DNA of 53,273 nucleotides, taken from NCBI RefSeq assembly GCF_000685015.1, contig NZ_BAYA01000042.1:1-53273 (forward strand). The letters run 5' to 3'. Of the stretch, positions 1 through 8,405 are shown one piece after another. The notes below the pieces were generated by a model. That model was not told the origin of the DNA, did no database searches, and saw only the letters and a list, made by a program, of their open reading frames with translations. Within the stretch, counting starts at the first letter, position 1. The number at the start of each line of letters is the position of its first letter. Made by a program: the position numbers and the translations under genes. The DNA comes from Paraburkholderia bannensis NBRC 103871 (lineage in GTDB: Bacteria > Pseudomonadota > Gammaproteobacteria > Burkholderiales > Burkholderiaceae).

Positions 1-1697
1 GGCGTTCCTGCCACGACTCGACGAATCAAGCGCGCGAGTCGATCGGAAGCCGGGGCGCTCAGGATCGCTCGACATGCATCCACGAATCGTTGGGTCGCGT
101 TGCCGAAGTGAGAGTCGTAGTTTCGCCGCTCGTTTCGCATGCGAATCATGTGCCGCAAGAAAAAGCTGCGATCCTCCATATTTGCCCCGCGAATTGTCGC
201 CTCGAAGTCAAGTGCGGTAGCCTTCCTCATCGCAAACTCTTCGTTTGCGCCCCACCCGCTCTGCTTGACGATACGTCGAACCACCTCAAGTAGCGACGCC
301 GTTGCCCTCTCTGCTTGATGCGCTTGATGCGCTTGATCAGCCTTGATCTCCGCCACGATGGCCGGGTGAAGATTATCAAAATCGTCGTCGTAATTGCCTC
401 TGGACTTCTCCCTCGTCCGGAATTCCTTTATCCAAGCCTGCACGAACGCCTCTCCCACCTCGTTGCCACCCTGCAGAGCCGCAAGTTCGTTGAAAAGAAT
501 GGTCACAAGGTAAGCATCCCAGTGCTTCGCATACGGGATCGATTTCCTAGCGTCGTCAACAAGCTGCTTCTCGCTGGCGTCGGCGTCCCAGTACAAGCGC
601 CGACTTAACGCCTGTCCGGTCTCTTTCGCGAGCAACTGGTCGGCTTCTCGCTCGTAGCGGTCAAGAATCTTCGTCACCCCACTAGCGTCGAACTGACCAT
701 CTTTTAGGAAAGCGATCAGGAGCTCCTCGAACTCGTCGCAATTGTTGATGCCAAGCTCGCTTAGCAGCTCCCGCCACTTCGCACGCTGCGTTGCAATCGC
801 GTTGCTTTTCCCCTCTCCTTTTTGCCTTTCGACCTCGTCTCTGACATCGTCCCAACTGCCCGTGTTCAACACAAAATCGAAGTCGGGAGCGTCGTCCATG
901 CCGTGATAATGAATCGTACTCAGCAGCGCGATCGAGGGTATCGTGCGATGGAGGATTTCCGGCGCAAGTGCTCGTCCGGCCAAGACCCGGTTGACATTGC
1001 GAATGATCTTGCGGATGACGCGGATGTTGTCCACGCCCAGCGTGTCAACGGCCGACTTAGTGCGAGCCGCGTAGCCGTCCGGCGTTTTGGTCTGTGCCCG
1101 CGCGATCTCGAACGACTCTTGCGGCGTTGTGATCAGCCGTACCTCTTGATCGATGACCTTTTCTCGAAGCGTGGCCCAGGCGTCATTCGCAGCTTCGTCG
1201 AGCTTGTCATCGTTCAGAATCAGTACGAAGCGAGCATCATGCTGCTGCGTAAGTTCGTCGATAAAACCAAGGATTTCGTCAACCGATAGCTTTGGATGCT
1301 TCCGCTCAATGTCGTCAAGCACAACGATGCGGCCGCGGAGAAATTGCGGCGCCATCAATAGGGCCAGCTCATCGAGAGCGCCGAACGCCCGGTTGATCGA
1401 TTTCAAAACCTCTGATCCTGCTTTCGCGATCCTGCGGATGCGCTCCGCCCAAGCCGAATTGTCAGCGGCTACAGGCACCGCCGCGCGCAACGCTTTGAGT
1501 TGTAGTTGATTGATATCCGAGACGCCGAAGACAGAGACATAAGCCGCGCGCCCGATCTCATCATCCTCACTATCCTCCTTGACGTCGCGCCATAAATGGC
1601 TCTTTCCAGTGCCCCATTTCCCCGACAGAGCAATGACACGGTTTTCTTGATCCTGCAACGCCGCAATCAAATGTTTCTTCGTGTCTTCCAGCGACAT
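1..1697 (-). CDS. KAP-type P-loop NTPase, 3' end outside the window
   Basis: An open frame of 565 codons starts at ATG 1697 and runs off the left edge without a stop, so the protein is longer than what is seen. Residues 26-33 read GKWGTGKS, the Walker A form typical of KAP/STAND-like NTPases. Residues 123-130 (IVVLDDIE) are a good Walker B, followed by ERK. The rest is charged and largely helical with no membrane segment that I can see. KAP NTPases occur in membrane-linked signalling and in several phage-defence loci; a defence role here is inference. A run of three HQA-like units lies near residues 450-460, encoded by a 9-bp tandem repeat (312-338). A near-perfect palindrome sits 30 bp upstream of the start. 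LysR lies further upstream on the same strand but is separated by a hairpin, so the gene is probably transcribed alone. Confidence 0.75.
   Translation of the reverse strand, partial: MSLEDTKKHLIAALQDQENRVIALSGKWGTGKSHLWRDVKEDSEDDEIGRAAYVSVFGVSDINQLQLKALRAAVPVAADNSAWAERIRRIAKAGSEVLKSINRAFGALDELALLMAPQFLRGRIVVLDDIERKHPKLSVDEILGFIDELTQQHDARFVLILNDDKLDEAANDAWATLREKVIDQEVRLITTPQESFEIARAQTKTPDGYAARTKSAVDTLGVDNIRVIRKIIRNVNRVLAGRALAPEILHRTIPSIALLSTIHYHGMDDAPDFDFVLNTGSWDDVRDEVERQKGEGKSNAIATQRAKWRELLSELGINNCDEFEELLIAFLKDGQFDASGVTKILDRYEREADQLLAKETGQALSRRLYWDADASEKQLVDDARKSIPYAKHWDAYLVTILFNELAALQGGNEVGEAFVQAWIKEFRTREKSRGNYDDDFDNLHPAIVAEIKADQAHQAHQAERATASLLEVVRRIVKQSGWGANEEFAMRKATALDFEATIRGANMEDRSFFLRHMIRMRNERRNYDSHFGNATQRFVDACRAILSAPASDRLARLIRRVVAGT
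312..338. repeat. 9-bp tandem repeat inside the KAP NTPase gene
   Basis: Three copies of a 9-base unit (core CGCTTGATG on the plus strand, the first and last copies changed at one base) lie in the coding frame of the KAP NTPase and encode a repeated His-Gln-Ala. Because the unit is a multiple of three, copy-number change would alter protein length without breaking the frame. Confidence 0.8.
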
Positions 1698-1726
1698 GCT
1701 TGCCTCGTATGTGTGTCTTGCAAACC

Positions 1727-1745
1727 GTCTATGATTATCGTAGAC
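1727..1745. promoter_or_regulatory. 19-bp palindromic operator candidate for the KAP gene
   Basis: GTCTATGATTATCGTAGAC is a nearly perfect palindrome (only the centre and one symmetric pair differ). It lies 30 bp upstream of the ATG of the KAP NTPase gene, where a repressor would cover the promoter. No regulator gene next to it is visible; the regulator may be encoded elsewhere or be the protein itself. Confidence 0.5.
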
Positions 1746-1910
1746 CGTATTAAAAGTGACACCGTTGCGACTATAAATGTGTCACAACGCGGCGGACACC
1801 CGGCCCGGTGCCGAAAGATTAGCTCTGAGGCGACCCCAGCAAGCACATCGCCGCTCTCTGCGAACTTCCGATATCGACCCTTCTGAGACAATCAACGCGC
1901 TGCTTGCTGG

Positions 1911-1939
1911 ACGGCCGGTCAATTACGCGAACCGGCCGT
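1911..1939 (-). terminator. Hairpin after the LysR gene, possible terminator
   Basis: A perfect 9-bp inverted repeat (ACGGCCGGT and ACCGGCCGT) with an 11-base loop lies 52 bp beyond the LysR stop codon. There is no U-run after it, so it is at best a weak intrinsic terminator. Its position separates LysR transcription from the KAP gene. Confidence 0.4.
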
Positions 1940-1991
1940 TGTAGACGGACCGCAACCTACTGTCGCACTTCGTTTTTCGGGTTCGATGACA

Positions 1992-2885
1992 TCACCCGCG
2001 AAAGCGCAATGCGTCCACGACTAACGAGAACGCCGGAGAAGGCTGCCGTCGACTCGGGTAATAGAGGTGGTATCCGGCAAATTTCGGGCACCAGTCTTCC
2101 AGCACGCGCACCAGCCGCCCGGCGCTGACATGTGGCATCACCTCGTCTTCGGGCAGCAGGGCGATGCCCAGGCCGGCGAGCGCCGCTTCCACTTGCGGCG
2201 GCGTGGTGTTGAAGACGAGGGGCCCGTCCACGCGCACGTTGAACTTGCGGCCGCGCCGTTCGAAGTCCCACACGTACAGGCCGCCGGAAGTCGGCATGCG
2301 CTGGTTGATGCAACGATGTTTCGTCAGGTCGCGGGGCTGCTTCGGCGCGGTGCAGGCTGCGAAATACCCAGGTGATGCGACCACCGCCAAGCGCAGCGCT
2401 GGCCCGATCGCGACTGCGATCATGTCCTTGTCGATCGTACTGCCAATGCGCACGCCGGCATCAAAGCGGTCGGCCACGATGTCACGGAACCCGTAGTTCA
2501 CGTCGAACTCCACCGTGACGTCAGGATATTCCCGCAGCAAGGGCGCGAGCCGGGGCAGCAGGATGCTTTGCAGTACGTGATCGCCGCAGGTCATGCGGAC
2601 CGTGCCGGCCGGCTTGTCCCGCAGTTCGGTCAATGCATCGAGTTCGGATTCAATCTCGTCAAAGCGCTGCCCGATCGCCAGCATCAGGCGCTCGCCGGCT
2701 GCCGTCGTTGACACGCTGCGCGTCGTCCGAGTCAACAGTCGGATCTGCAGTCGCTCCTCCAGCCCGCGGATGGATTGGCTCAACGCCGACTGTGTAACCC
2801 CCAGACTCGCCGCCGCGCGTGTGAAGCTGCCCTCGCGGGCGACGGTCACGAAGCCCAGCAGATCGTTCAGATTCCTCCTTGCCAC
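1992..2885 (-). CDS. LysR-family transcriptional regulator
   Basis: This 297-residue protein has an N-terminal winged HTH (residues about 4-62: FVTVAREGSFTRAAASLG, then VTQSALSQSI) and a LysR effector-binding domain typical of the CrgA-like subgroup. I chose the GTG at 2885 because GGGAGG lies 8 bases upstream and it gives the family's usual N-terminus (ARRNLNDLLGF); an ATG at 2930 in the same frame is possible and would add 15 residues. It is divergent from the MFS exporter operon, and the gap contains inverted repeats, so it is probably that operon's regulator responding to an unknown small molecule. Confidence 0.9.
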   Translation of the reverse strand: MARRNLNDLLGFVTVAREGSFTRAAASLGVTQSALSQSIRGLEERLQIRLLTRTTRSVSTTAAGERLMLAIGQRFDEIESELDALTELRDKPAGTVRMTCGDHVLQSILLPRLAPLLREYPDVTVEFDVNYGFRDIVADRFDAGVRIGSTIDKDMIAVAIGPALRLAVVASPGYFAACTAPKQPRDLTKHRCINQRMPTSGGLYVWDFERRGRKFNVRVDGPLVFNTTPPQVEAALAGLGIALLPEDEVMPHVSAGRLVRVLEDWCPKFAGYHLYYPSRRQPSPAFSLVVDALRFRG

Positions 2886-2902
2886 GGTCCCATCCTCCCA
2901 TT

Positions 2903-2947
2903 CATTAGCCAAGCTACTAAATGTATTCACGTTTCATTATCTAGTAG
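2903..2947. promoter_or_regulatory. LysR/MFS divergent control region with inverted repeats
   Basis: Within the 92-bp divergent gap there is an interrupted inverted repeat CATTAG-N8-CTAAATG (2903-2923). CTACTA (2914-2919) is also mirrored by TAGTAG (2942-2947). This is the expected place and style for LysR half-sites controlling the exporter operon and autoregulating the regulator. The assignment rests on pattern and position only. Confidence 0.35.
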
Positions 2948-2977
2948 CGCCCGCGGGTCGTCACCATAATTTGAGGC

Positions 2978-4222
2978 ATGACCAAAGCACCCTCGCCCAT
3001 CTGCCCTCAACTTTGCAGCAAGCCGCTGTCAACGCAATCGCCTGCCGCTGCTGCGAGAGGCCCACAACCGAGCTACTGGAGTGGCGTGTTCGCCATGGCG
3101 CTGTGCGTCTTCGCACTGATTGCATCGGAGTTCATGCCGGTCAGCCTGCTCACGCCGATCGCGACGGACCTGCGCGTGAGCGAGGGCGTGGCTGGTCAGG
3201 CGATTGCCGTGTCCGGCGCCTTCGCTGTCTTGACTAGTCTCCTGCTTCCGGCGTTGGCGCGGCGGATAGATCGCAAGACCATCCTGCTCTGTATGACCGC
3301 TTCCATGGCCGTGTCCGGTGCCCTGATCGCTTCGGCGCAGGGTCTTGTGATGTACATGATGGGCCGCGTCCTGATCGGGGTGTCCGTCGGCGGCTTCTGG
3401 TCCATGTCCGCCGCTACGGCTATTCGGCTCGTGCCGGCGTCGAAGGTCCCGCGCGCGCTGGCGATCTTCAACGGCGGCAATGCGCTCGCCACGGTCATCG
3501 CCGCACCGCTGGGCAGTTTCATCGGCTCGCTGGTCGGATGGCGTGGTGCCTTCTTCGGTCTCGTGCCCGTCGCAGTGCTCGCCCTCGCCTGGCAATGGGC
3601 GAGCCTGCCGTCGATGCGGGGAGACGCACCAGTTCCCGGATCCCGCAACGCACTGCGCCTGCTGGCGGATCCGCTGGTGCTGCTGGGGATGTCTGCAGTC
3701 GGCCTTTTCTTCATGGGGCAGTTCGCGCTCTTCACCTATGTGCGCCCCTTCCTGGAAACGACGACGAACGCCAACGCCTCGACCCTCTCGCTGGTACTGC
3801 TCACGATTGGGGCGGCGGGCTTCATCGGCACCGTGGTCATCGGCTGGTTCCTCTCCCGCAACCTGTACCTGACCCTCGTCGCCATCCCGCTCGCGATGGC
3901 TGCGGTGGCCGCGGCGCTGGTTCTGTTCGGAGAGCAAACCGCCGCCGCCGTTGGGCTGCTTGCCGTGTGGGGGTTGCTCGCAACCGCCGCACCCGTCGGC
4001 TGGTGGAGCTGGCTGGCAACGACGCTGCCGGAAAGTGCCGAGGCAGGCGGCGGGCTGATGGTGGCCGTGGTCCAGTTGGCCATTGCACTGGGCTCGACGA
4101 TCGGAGGGGTGCTATTCGATGCCAGCGGTTACGCCAGCACCTTCGGCTTTAGTGCACTCCTCCTCGTATCTGCGGCAGCCCTCGCATTGACGACGGCATA
4201 TCGCAGCCGCCGGGTAGCGTGA
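2978..4222 (+). CDS. MFS exporter, DHA1 (NepI/AraJ-like) group
   Basis: This 414-residue membrane protein has about 12 hydrophobic segments after a hydrophilic N-terminal tail of about 35 residues. The first membrane segment contains the ALIASEFMPVSLLTPIA signature of DHA1 drug/nucleoside exporters such as NepI, and loop 2-3 reads ARRIDRKT. By family it is a proton-coupled exporter in the inner membrane; the substrate is unknown. It is the first gene of a plus-strand operon; the next gene's start lies 24 bases after its stop. The divergent LysR gene is the likely regulator. The start follows TTTGAGG. Confidence 0.88.
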   Translation: MTKAPSPICPQLCSKPLSTQSPAAAARGPQPSYWSGVFAMALCVFALIASEFMPVSLLTPIATDLRVSEGVAGQAIAVSGAFAVLTSLLLPALARRIDRKTILLCMTASMAVSGALIASAQGLVMYMMGRVLIGVSVGGFWSMSAATAIRLVPASKVPRALAIFNGGNALATVIAAPLGSFIGSLVGWRGAFFGLVPVAVLALAWQWASLPSMRGDAPVPGSRNALRLLADPLVLLGMSAVGLFFMGQFALFTYVRPFLETTTNANASTLSLVLLTIGAAGFIGTVVIGWFLSRNLYLTLVAIPLAMAAVAAALVLFGEQTAAAVGLLAVWGLLATAAPVGWWSWLATTLPESAEAGGGLMVAVVQLAIALGSTIGGVLFDASGYASTFGFSALLLVSAAALALTTAYRSRRVA

Positions 4223-4245
4223 ACAACTCATCGAAAGGAAAGTAC

Positions 4246-5379
4246 ATGGATTTCTCGAATTCCCGTCGGCGTGCACTGCAAGGCGCCCTCGCTCTCGGAG
4301 CGGCCGCAGTGACGGCTGCGCCCGCACTGGCCAGCGATCGCAAACCTCCAGGCGGAGGTCGCATGGAATCGACCGGTCGATGGGACAAGGTGTTCGCGCA
4401 AAGCAATCGCGTGACCCATCGGAAGGTGACGTTCAGGAACCGCTTCGGGATCGTTCTCGCCGGCGACCTGTACAGGCCGAAGAATCCCGGCACCGGCAAG
4501 CTGCCAGCGCTGGTGCTAAGCGGCCCGTTTGGAGCGGTGAAGGAACAATCGTCCGGCCTTTACGCCCAGACGTTCGCGGAACGCGGCTTCGTCACGCTGG
4601 CATTCGATCCGTCGTTCACTGGCGAGAGCGGTGGCGAGGTGCGCAACGTGGCGTCGCCGGATATCTTCACCGAGGACTTCAGCGCCGCGGTCGATCAGAT
4701 CGGCCTGTTGCCGGATGTGGACCGCGAGTGCATTGGCGCCATGGCGATCTGCGGCCTGAGCGGCATGGCGTTGACGGCCGCCGGCGGCGATTCGCGGATC
4801 AAGGCGGTGGCCACGGCTTCGATGTACGACATGTCCCGCAGCATGAGCCGCGGCTACAAGGACGGCTACACCCTCGAACAGCAGCACAAGGTGATCGAGT
4901 ATCTGAGCCAGCAACGCTGGATCGATGCCGGGAAGGGAGCGTTCGCGCTGGGTTTTCACGAAGTGCCCTTCGACGCGAACGGCCAGCTCCTGAAGGGCAA
5001 CCGAGTACTGCCGGAAAAGCTGCCGGCCAATCCCGACCCCGTGCTAGCCGCGTTCTTCGACTACTACCGTACGCCGCGCGGCTTCCATCAGCGCTCGATC
5101 AACTCCACCACGGCGTGGACGGCCACGACGCCGATGTCGTTTTTCGAGTTCCCGCTGGCCGCGAACATCGCCATGATCGCGCCACGACCGATCATGCTGG
5201 TCGCTGGCGCGAATGCCCACTCGAGGTACTACTCTGAAGACGCCTACAAGGCCGCATCCGGTCCGAAAGAGCTTGTGATCGTCCCGGACGCGGACCACGT
5301 CGACCTTTATGACCGCCTGGAGAAGATTCCTTTCGACAGGCTGGAAGCCTTCTTCAGGCAGAACCTGAAGCAGGCGTGA
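4246..5379 (+). CDS. Exported alpha/beta hydrolase (DLH/acetyl-xylan esterase-like)
   Basis: The protein has 377 residues. The N-terminus SRRRALQ followed by a hydrophobic stretch and a site near ALAS looks like a twin-arginine signal, so export to the periplasm is likely. A nucleophile-elbow-like GLSGMA lies near residue 178, an acid-loop region with MLVAGANAHSRYYSEDAY near 325, and a histidine in DADHVD near 355. That is the order of an alpha/beta hydrolase triad. A GTG at 4219 overlaps the previous stop, but the ATG at 4246 has AAAGGAAAG in front and starts right before the signal peptide, so I chose it. It lies in the LysR-flanked operon; the substrate is unknown. Confidence 0.85.
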   Translation: MDFSNSRRRALQGALALGAAAVTAAPALASDRKPPGGGRMESTGRWDKVFAQSNRVTHRKVTFRNRFGIVLAGDLYRPKNPGTGKLPALVLSGPFGAVKEQSSGLYAQTFAERGFVTLAFDPSFTGESGGEVRNVASPDIFTEDFSAAVDQIGLLPDVDRECIGAMAICGLSGMALTAAGGDSRIKAVATASMYDMSRSMSRGYKDGYTLEQQHKVIEYLSQQRWIDAGKGAFALGFHEVPFDANGQLLKGNRVLPEKLPANPDPVLAAFFDYYRTPRGFHQRSINSTTAWTATTPMSFFEFPLAANIAMIAPRPIMLVAGANAHSRYYSEDAYKAASGPKELVIVPDADHVDLYDRLEKIPFDRLEAFFRQNLKQA

Positions 5380-5394
5380 TGTGAAGGAGCTGCC

Positions 5395-5798
5395 ATGGAA
5401 CTGAAACGCCCAAGAACGCAACCGTCCATCAAGGGGCCTGTCGAGTGATTTACGGGCAGCGTTCGCATTGATCCCTTGAGCAACCCTCCGGCACCCGCTC
5501 GTCACTCGTGCGCGCCGTGACTTTAGAGCCGGGGGCACGCACGAACTGGCACACGCACCCGCTCGGGCAGACGCTCAACTTCACAGCGGGATGCGGCTGG
5601 ACGCAGTGCGAAGGCGAGGAAAAGGTGGAGATCGGTGCCGGCGACGTGATCTGGGGCCCACCGAACCACAAGCACTGGCACGGCCCCATGTCGACGACAG
5701 CAAGGACACACATCGCCGTTCACGAGGCACTCGACGGAAAGCCGGTGGAGTGGCTGGAGCCCGTTTCCGACAAACAGTATTTGGGAGAGAAGTCATGA
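5395..5798 (+). pseudogene. Cupin-domain protein, broken by a stop and a frameshift
   Basis: The ATG at 5395 follows GGAG and opens a frame (MELKRPRTQPSIKGPVE) that matches the usual start of small cupins found in this type of operon. TGA at 5446-5448 stands where the family has Trp before FTGSVRIDPL. The frame is then lost around 5508-5515, and the cupin core (HTHPLGQTLNFTAGCGW, GDVIWGPPNHKHWHG) continues in another frame to 5798. Two separate lesions argue against a single sequencing error. A shortened cupin from GTG 5508 (96 residues, metal-ligand histidines present) could still be made. The final TGA overlaps the ATG of the next gene (ATGA), so translational coupling was the ancestral arrangement. 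Confidence 0.7.
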
Positions 5799-6538
5799 TC
5801 AGGGACAAGGTTGTCATCATCACGGGCGCATCGTCGGGCATCGGTGCAGCCACCGCAAGGCTGCTCGCGGCCAGGGGCGCCAAGGTGGTGCTGGGCGCCC
5901 GCCGCGAAAAGGAACTGAAGCAACTCGCGGACGAGATTGAGAAGGCTGGCGGCAAAGCCGTGTGTCACCCGCTCGACGTAACCAGCCAATCCGACAACGA
6001 CGACATCGTCAACCTCGCGAAGCAGACGTTCGGGCGCGTCGATGTCATGTTCCTGAACGCCGGCCTCATGCCCAACTCGCCCCTCTCGGCGCTGAAAACA
6101 GACGACTGGCACCGCATGATCGATGTGAACGTCAAGGGCGTCCTCAACGGCGTGGCCGCCGTGTTGCCCTCGTTCATCGCACAGAAGTCCGGCCACGTCA
6201 TCGCGACGTCGTCCGTGGCAGGCCTGAAGGCCTATCCCGGCGGGGCCGTGTACGGCGGCACCAAGTGGTTCGTGCGCGACTTCATGGAGGTTTTGCGCAT
6301 GGAGTCTGCGATGGAGGGCACCAAAGTGCGGACGGCGACCATCTATCCGGCGGCCATCAACACCGAGTTGCTGGACACCATCAGCGACAAGGCGTCGGCC
6401 GACAGCATGCATGCCATCTACCGGCAATACGGCATCAGCGCGGACCGGGTCGCCGAGGTCGTGGCGTTCGCCATCGATCTGCCCGACGACACGACCGTCA
6501 ACGAGTTTACTGTGGGGCCCTCCAACCAGCCCTGGTAA
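5795..6538 (+). CDS. Short-chain dehydrogenase/reductase (YdfG-like)
   Basis: A 247-residue classical SDR. The cofactor motif TGASSGIG is at residues 10-17, with NAG near 88, a catalytic Ser in TSSVAG near 140, and the YxxxK pair in VYGGTK near 153-157. The R in GARREK suggests NADP(H). It overlaps the degraded cupin gene by four bases and is followed 26 bases later by a cyclophilin-like gene. It probably reduces a small carbonyl compound handled by the operon; the substrate is unknown. Confidence 0.92.
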   Translation: MIRDKVVIITGASSGIGAATARLLAARGAKVVLGARREKELKQLADEIEKAGGKAVCHPLDVTSQSDNDDIVNLAKQTFGRVDVMFLNAGLMPNSPLSALKTDDWHRMIDVNVKGVLNGVAAVLPSFIAQKSGHVIATSSVAGLKAYPGGAVYGGTKWFVRDFMEVLRMESAMEGTKVRTATIYPAAINTELLDTISDKASADSMHAIYRQYGISADRVAEVVAFAIDLPDDTTVNEFTVGPSNQPW

Positions 6539-6564
6539 GACGGCGAAACACGAGGTGCGAGACC

Positions 6565-7020
6565 ATGAAGATCAAATCCGTTGCGGCCGCTGCGCTTTGC
6601 ATGAACCTGATGCACGCCTACGCCGTTCCGCCGGGAGCTGCTGCCGGTTCCAACGCGAACACCAAAGTCGAACGCCGCATCTGGATGGCGGTCGGTGAAC
6701 GCCGCTTTTCGATCACGCTCGCAGACACCGAAGCGGCTCGTGCATTCGCGGCCCAGTTGCCGCTCACCTTGGACATGCCGGACCTGAACGGCAACGAGAA
6801 GCACGCAAAGCTTCCGAAGGCTCTGGCGGCCAGGGAAAGCCAACCCGGAACGATCCGCGTTGGCGATCTGATGCTGTGGCGCGCAGACACGCTGGTCGTC
6901 TTCTATCTCACGTTCAATTCGCCGTACTCGTACACGCGGCTGGGTAGCATTGACCAACCGGCGTCGCTCCCGGACGTGCTCGGCCGGGGGACGGTGCGGA
7001 TCGTGTTCACGAGGGAGTAA
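6565..7020 (+). CDS. Exported cyclophilin-like fold protein
   Basis: A 151-residue protein with an N-terminal hydrophobic segment (residues 4-20) compatible with a signal peptide. It then shows the pattern of the small bacterial cyclophilin-like family: FSITLADTEAARAFAAQLPLTLDM, GDLMLWRADTLVVFY and the closing SLPDVLGRGTVRIVF. These proteins share the cyclophilin barrel, but proline isomerase activity is unproven. It is the last gene of the LysR-flanked operon; the start has GAGGTG upstream. Members often stand beside SDRs, cupins and hydrolases, as here. Confidence 0.8.
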   Translation: MKIKSVAAAALCMNLMHAYAVPPGAAAGSNANTKVERRIWMAVGERRFSITLADTEAARAFAAQLPLTLDMPDLNGNEKHAKLPKALAARESQPGTIRVGDLMLWRADTLVVFYLTFNSPYSYTRLGSIDQPASLPDVLGRGTVRIVFTRE

Positions 7021-7175
7021 CTGCGACGGTAGGTTACGGCCGTGCGACCGGGGGACATTCCTTTCCCGCAATCGAAAGGCTGATTACGGGCGGGAAGCTG
7101 TCGCCAGAGTTCCGGATCGACGACGGACGCGAACGGCCGGTTGTGGCCGCACGCTGACGCTCGCGAACGTGCGAC

Positions 7176-8405
7176 ATGTCTTCGGTCTCTTCCCTATCAC
7201 CGGAGATGGAAAAGCCGATCCATTCTTCTCAACGACTGCTTCGACTTGGCAACGTCGTCTGGCATGATGGTCGCTCAATAAAACAAGGTGGTGGGGATAT
7301 AAAGGTGGAAGAGCACTACGAGGTCGTGACAGATGTCGCCGAAATCGCGCGATTGAACAAGCAACTTGCGAAGCACTTGCGCGCGGCTCTCCCCTACAAG
7401 GAGAGCCGTGAGATAACCTACCCATCCGGCCACCAAACCGGCATGGTGTACTTCGAGGCGCAGACTGGCACTCGTCTTCGAGCTTGGTCAGCGGGCTCCG
7501 ATTCCGACAAGCTCATGAATTTATTGCTTTCCGCCGATCCGGGCAGCACAAAGTGGATCGAGATAGCAGTGCAATTGAATTTTCCGGCGGGTACCTATAA
7601 CCGGCGCATAGCCGGCGCTTTTATCAGGGATGCCGACGGCGAGATTTTCGTGGCGCACCGGGGCAAGCTGACAAAAGGTCGGGCGGGACTTCCGAAGGAC
7701 AAAGTGTTCCGCGAGTTTGCGGCCACGACCGTCGAAGCGGCTGATCATCGCAAGAAGACCTCGAGGGTCATCTTGATCGCCGGGCTAAACCACCCTGAAC
7801 TGGTCGACCGGTTATGGGAATTCGCTGAGGAAGCCCGAGAAGTCGCGACCCGCCTAGGAGAAGAGTTGCATGGAGATGGCGAAAACGAGTCTGTCAGCAC
7901 TGCACCTCGTGACCCCAACGGTCCTAACGGGTCAAACGGGGGAAAAGCGAGCGACCCAGCCCCCACTTCTCCCGCCGAGCGCCTTCTGAAACTGCGGGCC
8001 TATTTCGACGAGTATTCCGGCGAGGTGCGCACCAAGGGACATGGCGGCGGCAAACGCACCGTCGAGCACGGCGCGATTGTCCGAGCCCTGGAAGCACGAC
8101 TGAGAGGCGGGGGGGATAGCCAGAAAGCGCAAGCCATTGATCTGGCTATCGTCGCGACGTCTAGTGTCGATCTATTCGAGGTCAAGACTTCGGCTTGGAC
8201 GACGGATGTGTACACGGGTGTAGGGCAGTTGTTGATCCACGGCGAGTGCATTATGGACGAGCTCGGGATCGCAGTGAACCGCTACCTAGTCCTCCCGGAA
8301 AAGCCGAAGGCCAGTCATAGCAAAGCGATTTCAGGCAAGCCAGGTATCAAGGTCGTCACTTACCAGAAGGTCGGTTCAACGTACGAATTCAACGGTTTGA
8401 GCTGA
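7176..8405 (+). CDS. Uncharacterised protein with PD-(D/E)XK nuclease-like C-terminus
   Basis: 409 residues, cytoplasmic, no membrane segment. I do not recognise the full family. Residues about 305-385 show the core order of a restriction-endonuclease fold: VEHGAIVRALEARL helix, IDLAIV strand with Asp, VDLFEVKT with the E-x-K pair, then a helix GVGQLLIHG carrying the frequent Gln. A low-complexity linker rich in Pro, Asn and Gly (about 245-265) separates it from an N-terminal alpha/beta domain with KWIEIAVQLNFP and GAFIRDADGEIFVAHRG. The start is uncertain: ATG 7176 has no clear ribosome site; ATG 7206 and a GTG near 7305 are alternatives. No methylase is adjacent. A DNA-targeting or defence role is inference. 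Confidence 0.65.
   Translation: MSSVSSLSPEMEKPIHSSQRLLRLGNVVWHDGRSIKQGGGDIKVEEHYEVVTDVAEIARLNKQLAKHLRAALPYKESREITYPSGHQTGMVYFEAQTGTRLRAWSAGSDSDKLMNLLLSADPGSTKWIEIAVQLNFPAGTYNRRIAGAFIRDADGEIFVAHRGKLTKGRAGLPKDKVFREFAATTVEAADHRKKTSRVILIAGLNHPELVDRLWEFAEEAREVATRLGEELHGDGENESVSTAPRDPNGPNGSNGGKASDPAPTSPAERLLKLRAYFDEYSGEVRTKGHGGGKRTVEHGAIVRALEARLRGGGDSQKAQAIDLAIVATSSVDLFEVKTSAWTTDVYTGVGQLLIHGECIMDELGIAVNRYLVLPEKPKASHSKAISGKPGIKVVTYQKVGSTYEFNGLS

Larger units (their letters stand above)
1698..1991. other. Intergenic region between KAP NTPase and LysR genes
   Basis: This 294-bp stretch holds the KAP palindrome and, closer to LysR, a GC-rich hairpin. I see no credible coding frame in it. Confidence 0.6.

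Noticed and set aside
312..338. Tandem 9-bp units considered as a CRISPR or origin iteron array
   Set aside because: Only three copies, no spacers, and they keep the reading frame of a gene. No CRISPR array or iteron set was seen anywhere in the window.
3029..3937. A 302-codon minus-strand frame opposite the MFS exporter
   Set aside because: Shadow frame with very high Arg/Gln/His content; the exporter on the plus strand is unambiguous.
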